A stretch of DNA of 64,000 nt from Ferrovibrio sp. (GTDB lineage: Bacteria; Pseudomonadota; Alphaproteobacteria; Ferrovibrionales; Ferrovibrionaceae): contig NZ_JAOZVR010000118.1 of assembly GCF_025869515.1 (NCBI RefSeq), forward strand, positions 56,779-120,778. Reading direction: 5' to 3'. The notes beneath the pieces are model-generated. The model was given only the letters and a program-made list of their open reading frames with translations, did no database searches and was not told the DNA's origin. The position numbers and the translations under genes were made by a program. The number at the start of each line of letters is the position of its first letter. Within the stretch, counting starts at the first letter, position 1. Positions 25,257 to 32,174 of the stretch are shown here, piece by piece.

Positions 25257-25778
25257 ATGGGACTGGATTTCAGAAATCTTGATGACCGTACCCGCGCGCT
25301 GATGGTCGAGGAAATCGACCTGGATGGCGGCAACCTTTATCTCAGCCGATACCTCAACGATGATGGCCAGGCGCAGTGGCCCGGCCTGCTGCGTGACGCC
25401 GCCCAGAATGGCACCGATGACACGTTAGCCGCAGCAGTCCGCGGTGGCCGCCTGCTGCGCCGCCAGTATCAGAAGCGGAAGCCCAAGGGTGGCTTCACCA
25501 TGGCGGATGTCCCCGTCACGGCGCATCAGACGCTCGCTGAAGGTCAGTTCAATATGTACTACATGCGAGCATTGGCTCGCCGCGCCATCGAAGAGCACCG
25601 CGCGGTTATCGTGTATCGAGCGAAACGTGTGCAGGAGGCGCGCCCGGAATCCCAAAGACTAATTGGACAGGCCCTAGACCCCAATGTCGTCCTGCAAGGC
25701 TTGCGCGTCGACCATGGCGTCGAGCCTGCCTTGGGGATTCCTCTACCAAACTCCGGACTCACCATTGAGCTTCAGTAG
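25257..25778 (+). CDS. Conserved 173-aa protein of unknown function
   Basis: Start ATG 25257 behind GGGGG, 27 bp after the AddA-like stop, so probably the last gene of the cassette. The overall pattern (LDFRNLDDRTRALMVEEID, ALARRAIEEHRAVIVYRAKRV, a Gly/Pro-rich end PALGIPLPNSGL) recalls a small conserved family found in scattered bacterial accessory regions whose function I do not know. No catalytic motif or membrane segment seen. Confidence 0.6.
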   Translation: MGLDFRNLDDRTRALMVEEIDLDGGNLYLSRYLNDDGQAQWPGLLRDAAQNGTDDTLAAAVRGGRLLRRQYQKRKPKGGFTMADVPVTAHQTLAEGQFNMYYMRALARRAIEEHRAVIVYRAKRVQEARPESQRLIGQALDPNVVLQGLRVDHGVEPALGIPLPNSGLTIELQ

Positions 25779-25788
25779 GCGCTCGATG

Positions 25789-25804
25789 GTGCCGTTATCG
25801 GCAC
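25789..25804. terminator. Hairpin between convergent genes
   Basis: GTGCCG-TTAT-CGGCAC, a perfect 6-bp stem with 4-nt loop, lies between the end of the 173-aa gene and the convergent 46-aa gene. No T-tract on either side, so a transcript-end hairpin is likely but classic intrinsic termination is uncertain. Confidence 0.45.
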
Positions 25805-25813
25805 TCGGGGACG

Positions 25814-25954
25814 CTACTCCTGAGTTATGAAGGCAAAAGTCAGTTGTCGCGGTCGTGAACGGAAATGAGAGCAGACGCGTTCTAGGCGCCTGTTACGCGT
25901 CCGCTCATAAGCACGAACGAAAACATCCTTCGGCCTCGCCACGGATTTCTCCAT
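25814..25954 (-). CDS. 46-aa basic protein
   Basis: Start ATG 25954 has an excellent GGAGGAG site 6-7 nt upstream, which is why this short frame is listed; the longer frame to 26044 has none. The sequence (DVFVRAYERTRNRRLERVCSH) follows the V-x-A-x-x-R / V-x-x-H-x-R pattern of tiny conserved proteins in alphaproteobacterial accessory DNA. Function unknown. Confidence 0.45.
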   Translation of the reverse strand: MEKSVARPKDVFVRAYERTRNRRLERVCSHFRSRPRQLTFAFITQE

Positions 25955-26259
25955 GTCGATCTCCTCCATCATCGAAAGCTGGAAAGCCCAGCCGCTCCGG
26001 CTGCCAGATGCAGCCCGCGTAGCGTGGAGACTGACCGAAGTCATCGAATCGGGAGGCCGATAACGGCGAAACAGATTCGACCCAATCCTCGCTCACCGTG
26101 CAAGTTTCAAAAACACAACAAAATTGAATACGGGAATATGTCCTGAGCCATCGGCATACGGACGAGGCTTTGTCATCTGATTTTGCTCAGATAAATTGGC
26201 TTTGCCGATTCATCTGATGGGATGAATCGGCGTGGACAGCAGGCGATTTGGGGAAGCGA
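25955..26259. other. Divergent intergenic region with two leader hairpins
   Basis: 305 bp without a gene. Two perfect inverted repeats stand just before the 246-aa gene: ATCTGA-TTTTGC-TCAGAT (26175-26192) and GCCGATTCATC-TGATGG-GATGAATCGGC (26204-26231, 11-bp arms), the second ending 28 nt before the start codon. They could be operators or a 5'-leader structure that controls translation. Confidence 0.6.
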
Positions 26260-27000
26260 ATGATTGACGTGAGTAAGATTGTAAACGGCGTCACTGCGCC
26301 GGAATGGGAAAAGAAGGGCAAGACCTGGGACCCGTCCCTGCATTTCACCGCCGCCCTTTCGGATAAGAAATACGTATCCGAGGTCAACCAGGTTCTCGCC
26401 GCTCATGGCGACAAGGTGGCCGCATTCTTCCTGTACGAACCGCTTCCAGGTGGCTTCTCACTGGAATTGCAGTTCGCCACCCCTGAGGCCGCCAAGGAAG
26501 CGCGCACCATGTGGTATGCGTTCGACCAGGACAATGACAACGAAGATGAGGAAGACGTCGATGAAGTTAGCGCCTTCCTTGACGAACAGGACGAGATTGA
26601 GTTCCTGATTCACTACAAAGAAGACCACATTCGGCTGATCACGACGCTGGATGATGTCGACAAGGCACTGACCCATTTCTCACCTAAGATTCAAGAGCTG
26701 GGCATTGGCACTGTCGAAGCGCGATTGCACGTCTGGCAAATGCTCAAAGGCCTTATCGAGAGTGGCGACGATTCTGAGGAGCTCCAAATCTCCCTAGTCA
26801 TGTGCATGTGTTATCTGGCCTATGTCGACGCTGAACACCACATGGACCCGTCCGACAAGTATTTCATTTCCCACATCTATACTGACAACGCTCGTGAAGA
26901 AGCTGATGAGTGGGGTGATTTCATTGAGTATGACGAGGCTGAAGACGTGGCGTTTGTAATCGTATCTGTCGATAACCGCAGCGATTTGGACACCAATTAG
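26260..27000 (+). CDS. Acidic 246-aa protein of unknown function
   Basis: Start ATG 26260 is preceded by GGGGAAG. The protein is very acidic, with a Asp/Glu-rich stretch (DQDNDNEDEEDVDE, about residues 88-101) between an N-terminal alpha/beta part and a helical C-terminal part. No family recognised. Such acidity is common in inhibitors or DNA mimics but also in ordinary accessory proteins, so nothing is claimed. It stands alone between structured leader and a long downstream hairpin. Confidence 0.5.
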   Translation: MIDVSKIVNGVTAPEWEKKGKTWDPSLHFTAALSDKKYVSEVNQVLAAHGDKVAAFFLYEPLPGGFSLELQFATPEAAKEARTMWYAFDQDNDNEDEEDVDEVSAFLDEQDEIEFLIHYKEDHIRLITTLDDVDKALTHFSPKIQELGIGTVEARLHVWQMLKGLIESGDDSEELQISLVMCMCYLAYVDAEHHMDPSDKYFISHIYTDNAREEADEWGDFIEYDEAEDVAFVIVSVDNRSDLDTN

Positions 27001-27051
27001 GACCGCAACGTCAGGCCAATCTATATGGGTCCGAACGACCGGGCAGAGTGG

Positions 27052-27099
27052 CCATTATGCCTCGAAAGGTACACTGAGAGTCCTTTCGAGGCATAATGG
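27052..27099. repeat. Perfect 18-bp inverted repeat
   Basis: CCATTATGCCTCGAAAGG (27052-27069) and its exact complement (27082-27099) are separated by a 12-nt loop. It sits 51 bp after the 246-aa gene and before the convergent HEPN gene. There is no T-tract. The perfect 18-bp pairing is longer than most terminators here, and its inner part resembles the palindrome at 37431-37471. Confidence 0.8.
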
Positions 27100-27170
27100 A
27101 GCCCCATCGGCAGATGGCGTCGACGATTTTCAAATAACGATGGCCTCTAGGCGAGGATACCGGCGTTGAA

Positions 27171-27587
27171 TCAGGTGGCGGCAAGGATTCCCTCGGCCCA
27201 CTCCCCGATGGTGACGACCAGTGCGTGGGCTTCAGCTGCGTCGTTGAACTGGAAGCTTTTGACGCCGTACTGCACTTCTGACTTCTGGTTTAGAAGCTTG
27301 TTGAAGGCCTTGCCGACCTTGTCTTCAAGCTTGTTCCGCATCACATCGCGAAGCAGCTTGAGCGCGCTGGCATGCTCGCCAGTGGACCTCTTCAGCCCGA
27401 CGACGGCCGTTACGGCATCCACGTAGGCTATCGCAGCACTGACACAGAGCGACATCGCCGGGTTGCCACTTCCCGTATCATTCAGGTCGATCAGCTGCTT
27501 GGCTTGGTCGCGATATTGGTGGGCGAGCTGCAGGCGGGCGCGTCCCCAGTCTGGAGATGCGTCGGCGACGGAGTCCAGGCGCGCCAT
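27171..27587 (-). CDS. HEPN domain protein (putative toxin of MNT-HEPN pair)
   Basis: 138 aa, all-helical, with a HEPN-type R67-STGE-H72 (RX4H) motif in KRSTGEH and a C-terminal helix pattern (SEVQYGVKSFQFNDAAEAHAL) typical of HEPN proteins. HEPN members paired with nucleotidyltransferases are usually RNases whose activity is blocked by the partner. Start ATG 27587 lies 1 bp after the stop of the nucleotidyltransferase gene, supporting a toxin-antitoxin pair. The degree of match to named HEPN families cannot be judged by eye. Confidence 0.6.
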   Translation of the reverse strand: MARLDSVADASPDWGRARLQLAHQYRDQAKQLIDLNDTGSGNPAMSLCVSAAIAYVDAVTAVVGLKRSTGEHASALKLLRDVMRNKLEDKVGKAFNKLLNQKSEVQYGVKSFQFNDAAEAHALVVTIGEWAEGILAAT

Positions 27588-27588
27588 T

Positions 27589-28263
27589 TTAGCGCGGCCC
27601 GCGGCTTTTGGTGCGTACCCGGAACTCAGAAAGCAGTTCGTTCGGTCGCGCACCGTAAACAGCGATGGCATCCTTGGATGCCGACAACCACCACGGGTCG
27701 CCGATTTCGATCAGCTTTTGCAGGTCGTCGGTGTCGATAAAGACGGGTTCCGCAGTGAAATAGAGCTCTTCAGAACCCTTTTCGAGGATATGCGTGAAAT
27801 ACTCCGTGACCATCTTCATGTCCGATGGCTCGGCGACAACCGCGATGTCCATATCGCTGTCCAGGTCGTCTTCCCGTCGGGCGACGCTTCCGTAAACCCA
27901 GACTGACTTGACGGCATCACCAAGTTCTTCTCCTGCCTCACGCAGTATCTGGAGGATGGAGCCCATCCGGTGCCCCTCAGCCGTGAATAGGTCGAGGATG
28001 AATTTCCCGAAGGGGTGCGCCTTGTTGAACCGGTACAACACCGCGCGACCATGGCCGATCGCTTCGACCAGCCGCAGCTTGGTCAGCACGCTTAGAGCTT
28101 CGCGGACCGTGCCGTTGGCCAGTTCAGTGACTTCCACCAATTTCGGCGCCGACAGGTTCTCGTACCGGATAAGCTCTCGGAGCACCCGGACATTGCCCTT
28201 CGTTGCCATCGCCCGATCAAGCGGATAGCGGAGGGCGCTGAGCTGACTATGTGCCGTACGCAT
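27589..28263 (-). CDS. HTH-nucleotidyltransferase fusion (MNT-type antitoxin)
   Basis: 224 aa. Residues 20-80 form a winged helix (VRVLRELIRYENLSAPKLVEV, then VREALSVLTKLRLV). The second half is a minimal nucleotidyltransferase: G125-S126 in VYGSVARRE and D137-M-D139 in DSDMDIAVV, the catalytic GSx10DxD pattern. In MNT-HEPN modules the transferase adenylylates and silences the HEPN RNase; here the fused HTH would also allow autoregulation. Start ATG 28263 follows AGGAAAC. Next gene downstream is the HEPN protein, 1 bp away. Confidence 0.78.
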   Translation of the reverse strand: MRTAHSQLSALRYPLDRAMATKGNVRVLRELIRYENLSAPKLVEVTELANGTVREALSVLTKLRLVEAIGHGRAVLYRFNKAHPFGKFILDLFTAEGHRMGSILQILREAGEELGDAVKSVWVYGSVARREDDLDSDMDIAVVAEPSDMKMVTEYFTHILEKGSEELYFTAEPVFIDTDDLQKLIEIGDPWWLSASKDAIAVYGARPNELLSEFRVRTKSRGPR

Positions 28264-28322
28264 CTGTGCTGTTTCCTATCAGTTTTCTGAAGTTATAGTT
28301 GTTTTTATGCAAGTAAAGCCAT

Positions 28323-28346
28323 TTTTCTGACTGTAATGGCAGAAAA
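28323..28346. promoter_or_regulatory. Candidate operator for the HTH-nucleotidyltransferase
   Basis: TTTTCTG-10 nt-CAGAAAA lies in the 224-bp AT-rich region between the toxin-antitoxin pair and the divergent 1228-aa gene. A further direct copy of TTTTCTG occurs at 28283-28289, closer to the start of the HTH-nucleotidyltransferase gene. Both could be sites for its own winged helix. Confidence 0.4.
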
Positions 28347-28487
28347 TTTCCAAATATCAGCACTCGATTTTATGGGATTTATAATATTTTCAATGACTTA
28401 TGGCTGAACAGGTGCGATTCTCCACGGACACATTCATCCGCCTGACGTGTCCCGGTAAGTTGAGCGGCAGGAAGATGAGGGAGCCCC

Positions 28488-31400
28488 ATGGCCGACGGTG
28501 GCGGTTTCCAGGAGGACGGCCAGTTCACCCGGATCTCGGTGTCGATGCCGAAGCTGGTAAGGCGGCTCGCCAAGTTCAATCTGGTCGCCACGGCTGCGAT
28601 GGTCGCTGGACTGATGACGCGCCAGGAAAACCACCCCGCCTGGCCGCGACTCGAAGCCATGCAGCACCTTGTTATCGCCCACTGCCGCGGCCATGAGATT
28701 CCGACCACCGCGCAGCTCCGCGAATTCATCAACGGTTTCATCTCCCATGCCGGTGTCACGATGTCGGAAGACCCGGCGTCGGACGTGTTCGTCACCAATG
28801 TGGGCTACTTCGACGGCAACGCTCGCCTTATCGGGGGCGACAATGCCGACAACGATTATTCACTGGAGTGCTGCCTTTATGCCCTGAATGCGCTGCCAGA
28901 CGGCGACTGGAAAGCGCAGGTTCTGCGGTCCGTCAGCGCCCTTCTGAGATGCGCCGATGCTGTCGCCGAACTCTCGGGTTTGAAACGCAATGCCTGGAAA
29001 GAGGTCCTGCCCGACAAGCCCCTGCAAATCACCACCAAGCTCATGGACGAGCTGAAGTGGCACGTGATGGTCCCCCGGGGCGTCCTGTCCGAACACGCTA
29101 TCAACAACGACCTTGCGCCATTTATTCTGGTTCAGGAGGACAACGACCTCGTCCTGGGCGGCAGTCTGGAGGCCTCTATCCTCGACCGGAAGCCCGTTCT
29201 GCTGACCGACGGGTTTATCTGTTTTGCCATGCCGAACGCGACAAGCGCCGCGGCCCGCCAGTTCATCTTGCACAGCGTCCAGGCAGCCGGGCACCTGGCG
29301 CAGTTCGCAGATGCCATTGCCCAGGTTCAATCGTTGCAAATGCGCTTCCATGCCAAGGATGGCTGGCGCATCAAGCCCATGTCCGCCGCCGAGCTCGGCT
29401 TTGAACCCGGCCCGAAAGAACTCATCGGACGCTTCGACGACGGCGGCTATGTACATGTCATCTATTCGCCAGGCGACTTGAATGCCGTGATTCAGGATGG
29501 GCTGGTGAATGCACGGAACGGCACTGCTGATGCCGAGGCTTTATCCGTCCAGCGTGCCGCACAGCTGAGCGCGCGTCCGGATTTCCGCCGTGGCCTGGTC
29601 ATCGTCGGCTTTGGCGGTATCGGCGGGGGCCACATTTTCAATCCACAGGGTCTGCACGCGGACTGGTCGGTGATTGGCATAAGCCCCGGCGACTTCATCC
29701 GCCTGGCATCAGACCACGACACCAGCGCAGCACGCGCCTGGAAACTGCTCGAACAGGAGCGCCTTCTGCGCGAGCGTGGCTATACCATTGTAAACGTTGG
29801 TGGCTTCTTGCCGCTGTACTCGTATGCGCTCAAACGCGGCTTCAGCCTGCTTCCATCCAACATGGCAGAGGGATTTCTGGCGCTGGATGCCTCATTCGAA
29901 GCGCCCTTGCGGCATCGCCTGCGCTTGAAGATGGACGCCCATGTGATGCCGCTGCCGCGGGAACGGGCATACATCAACATCCACCGCTTCGAGCCCAGCG
30001 GCTACATGAGCAGCGTCGAACCGCTGCCGATGTATTACAGCCCCAGCCTGCGCGGTCGCGGCATCTATGCCGGTTGCCGGGTCATGGACAAGCGATGCTG
30101 GTGGGTCGAACTGCAGCCAGCCGCCGACGGCACATATACGTACTTCGGCTTCTCCGTCTGGGACATGGCCTTGTGCTGGATGACCCGCGTCGCAGCCGAG
30201 GTCGAAGCCGCGCTGCCCGACCTGCAAAGGGGCGCCCTGGCCATCGTCATCGCCATGCCGCCGATGACCGATGCCGAGCTTGGTGCCCATCCGATTGCCG
30301 ACCCGATGGTCCCGCCGACTATCTCGCTCGACCGCAACATCGTCACTGTGACCTGCTCGCCGGACTATTTCACGTCATTCCAGAGCCCGGTAAACCACGG
30401 TGATCGCATGATGGTGGATACCCTGGTCCGGGCAGCCTATGCCCTGGCTAACACGCCGCCCGATGAAGCCCAGATTGCCGCCATCGTGACCCGCGTGATT
30501 CCTGACGACAAAGCCCGCTTCATCCACACCAGGCCAACCAACGCTGTCCGGGACCACATCTTCCGGGAATTCAAGATGCCCCCGGTGCGGTTCATCCCAC
30601 CCGAGGACATCGCATGGGCTCATAGCGGCCTTACGGTCGCCGCCGGTTGGGCTAACGGACCAGGCCAGGTGCCTGCAGACCAAACACCGGCGCTCCTGAA
30701 CCAAGCCGTCGACGCCCTGTGGGAGCGCATCAAGGGCCGTCTGGCCACCTTCAACCGGGCAAACGTCATCGCCACGGCGCTGGCCAACTTCGAAGCCATC
30801 GAACACGACCGGGCCAACTGGAAGCTCCTGGCTGCGGCAACCCTGTCGCTCTATGGAGACAGTCCAGAGGTCTTCGCCGAAGGCAATGAACGCGAAGGCC
30901 GCCGTTCGGCCGCAGGCCTGGCCAGCCGCGTCCTGGCCGAAATGGCAGTCTGCGAATGCCCGGCCGGGGGTGGATTGCAGATGACCGGCATCGACATGGA
31001 CAGCCTTCTGGCCGACATCATCGTCCTGGTCGAGTGTGCGGGCTATTCCGACAACATCAAATACAAGCTTTCCAGCCAGCCGCTTGTGGTCCACCCCAAC
31101 CAGACCTTCGGCTTCGACACGACGGTCATGCAGAAGCTGATGCGCCCATACATGGAGGTCCATGGGACCCGGACGTTCTTGTCTGCGGCAGCCGCCTATG
31201 CCAAGGCTTACGAAGTCCGCGATGCCGAGCCGGGCGGCGATGGCCCGCTCGACGAACTGGAAGCCGTCTTCGTCGCAGAATTCGGCATCGGCCTTGCCGG
31301 GTTGGGTCCATTTGCCGGTGAAATCCTGAACCGCGCCCGCGAAACCGGTAGCTCCCAGGTCTCATTGCCGCGCTCTGTCATCGTCCAGATGCTACGGGAT

Positions 31401-32174
31401 GCTGGAGCAGCCGACGCCGAGAAAGCGTTGAAGGCGTTGACCCTGCTGCCCAGGCTGCAGTGGTACGAGGAGAATCCCGAAAACGCCGCCCCACGCGACT
31501 GGTATCCCTGGCGCTACAACCGCCGCCTGTCCGTCATCCGGCGCCCCATGGTCCAGGTCGACGCGACCGAAGACCCGACCATCCTCGTCATGCCGACGCT
31601 GCTCGAAATCACCGTCCGCTTCCTGATGGACGTGGCATCAGGCGGTATCCCGCACACCCTGTTTGATTCCGAACCGATGACCAAATACATCGGCGCGGCG
31701 GCCGACCGCGCGGGCCGGGAATTCTCCGAGCTGACCGCGGCCAAAATGGCCGAATTCGGCTACCAAACCCGCACCGAGGTCAAAATGACAGAGCTCGGGG
31801 GTACCCAGCCTATGGGCGATGTCGACGTCCTGGCCTGGCGGGCTGGCAGCAATGAGGTCCTGATCAAGGAATGCAAACGCCTGGCCTTCGCCCGCACTCC
31901 TGGCGAAATCGGCGAGCGCCTGCAGGAATACAGCACCATCGCACCCGCGGGCCAGAGGCGGACACCCATCCAGAAGCATATCGACCGCATGGCCTTTCTG
32001 AACGCAAACAGAGCTGAGCTGGCGCGCATTACCGGCATCCCGGCCGACCAGATGGTCCTGAAATCCATCCTGGTGACCGATATCCTGGTGCCGATGCAGT
32101 TCTCCCAGGAAGCGCTCGGCATGGTCGGTGTCGTGGTCGACTTCAGTCAGCTTGAGGAGAAATTTGGGGGGTAG
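28488..32174 (+). CDS. 1228-aa protein with C-terminal PD-(D/E)XK-like nuclease
   Basis: Start ATG 28488 follows GAGGGAG. The first 1050 residues match nothing I recognise; a Gly-rich segment (IVGFGGIGGGHIF) occurs near residue 370. The C-terminal about 150 residues look like a restriction-endonuclease fold: a helix (AGREFSELTAAKMAEFGYQ), then GDVD1113VLAW and E1128-C-K1130, the D...ExK pattern seen in Mrr/NERD-like nucleases. It is monocistronic and its 3' end overlaps the convergent Mrr-nSTAND3 gene by 32 bp. A single-protein defence or DNA-handling system is conceivable; this is inference. Confidence 0.6.
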   Translation: MADGGGFQEDGQFTRISVSMPKLVRRLAKFNLVATAAMVAGLMTRQENHPAWPRLEAMQHLVIAHCRGHEIPTTAQLREFINGFISHAGVTMSEDPASDVFVTNVGYFDGNARLIGGDNADNDYSLECCLYALNALPDGDWKAQVLRSVSALLRCADAVAELSGLKRNAWKEVLPDKPLQITTKLMDELKWHVMVPRGVLSEHAINNDLAPFILVQEDNDLVLGGSLEASILDRKPVLLTDGFICFAMPNATSAAARQFILHSVQAAGHLAQFADAIAQVQSLQMRFHAKDGWRIKPMSAAELGFEPGPKELIGRFDDGGYVHVIYSPGDLNAVIQDGLVNARNGTADAEALSVQRAAQLSARPDFRRGLVIVGFGGIGGGHIFNPQGLHADWSVIGISPGDFIRLASDHDTSAARAWKLLEQERLLRERGYTIVNVGGFLPLYSYALKRGFSLLPSNMAEGFLALDASFEAPLRHRLRLKMDAHVMPLPRERAYINIHRFEPSGYMSSVEPLPMYYSPSLRGRGIYAGCRVMDKRCWWVELQPAADGTYTYFGFSVWDMALCWMTRVAAEVEAALPDLQRGALAIVIAMPPMTDAELGAHPIADPMVPPTISLDRNIVTVTCSPDYFTSFQSPVNHGDRMMVDTLVRAAYALANTPPDEAQIAAIVTRVIPDDKARFIHTRPTNAVRDHIFREFKMPPVRFIPPEDIAWAHSGLTVAAGWANGPGQVPADQTPALLNQAVDALWERIKGRLATFNRANVIATALANFEAIEHDRANWKLLAAATLSLYGDSPEVFAEGNEREGRRSAAGLASRVLAEMAVCECPAGGGLQMTGIDMDSLLADIIVLVECAGYSDNIKYKLSSQPLVVHPNQTFGFDTTVMQKLMRPYMEVHGTRTFLSAAAAYAKAYEVRDAEPGGDGPLDELEAVFVAEFGIGLAGLGPFAGEILNRARETGSSQVSLPRSVIVQMLRDAGAADAEKALKALTLLPRLQWYEENPENAAPRDWYPWRYNRRLSVIRRPMVQVDATEDPTILVMPTLLEITVRFLMDVASGGIPHTLFDSEPMTKYIGAAADRAGREFSELTAAKMAEFGYQTRTEVKMTELGGTQPMGDVDVLAWRAGSNEVLIKECKRLAFARTPGEIGERLQEYSTIAPAGQRRTPIQKHIDRMAFLNANRAELARITGIPADQMVLKSILVTDILVPMQFSQEALGMVGVVVDFSQLEEKFGG

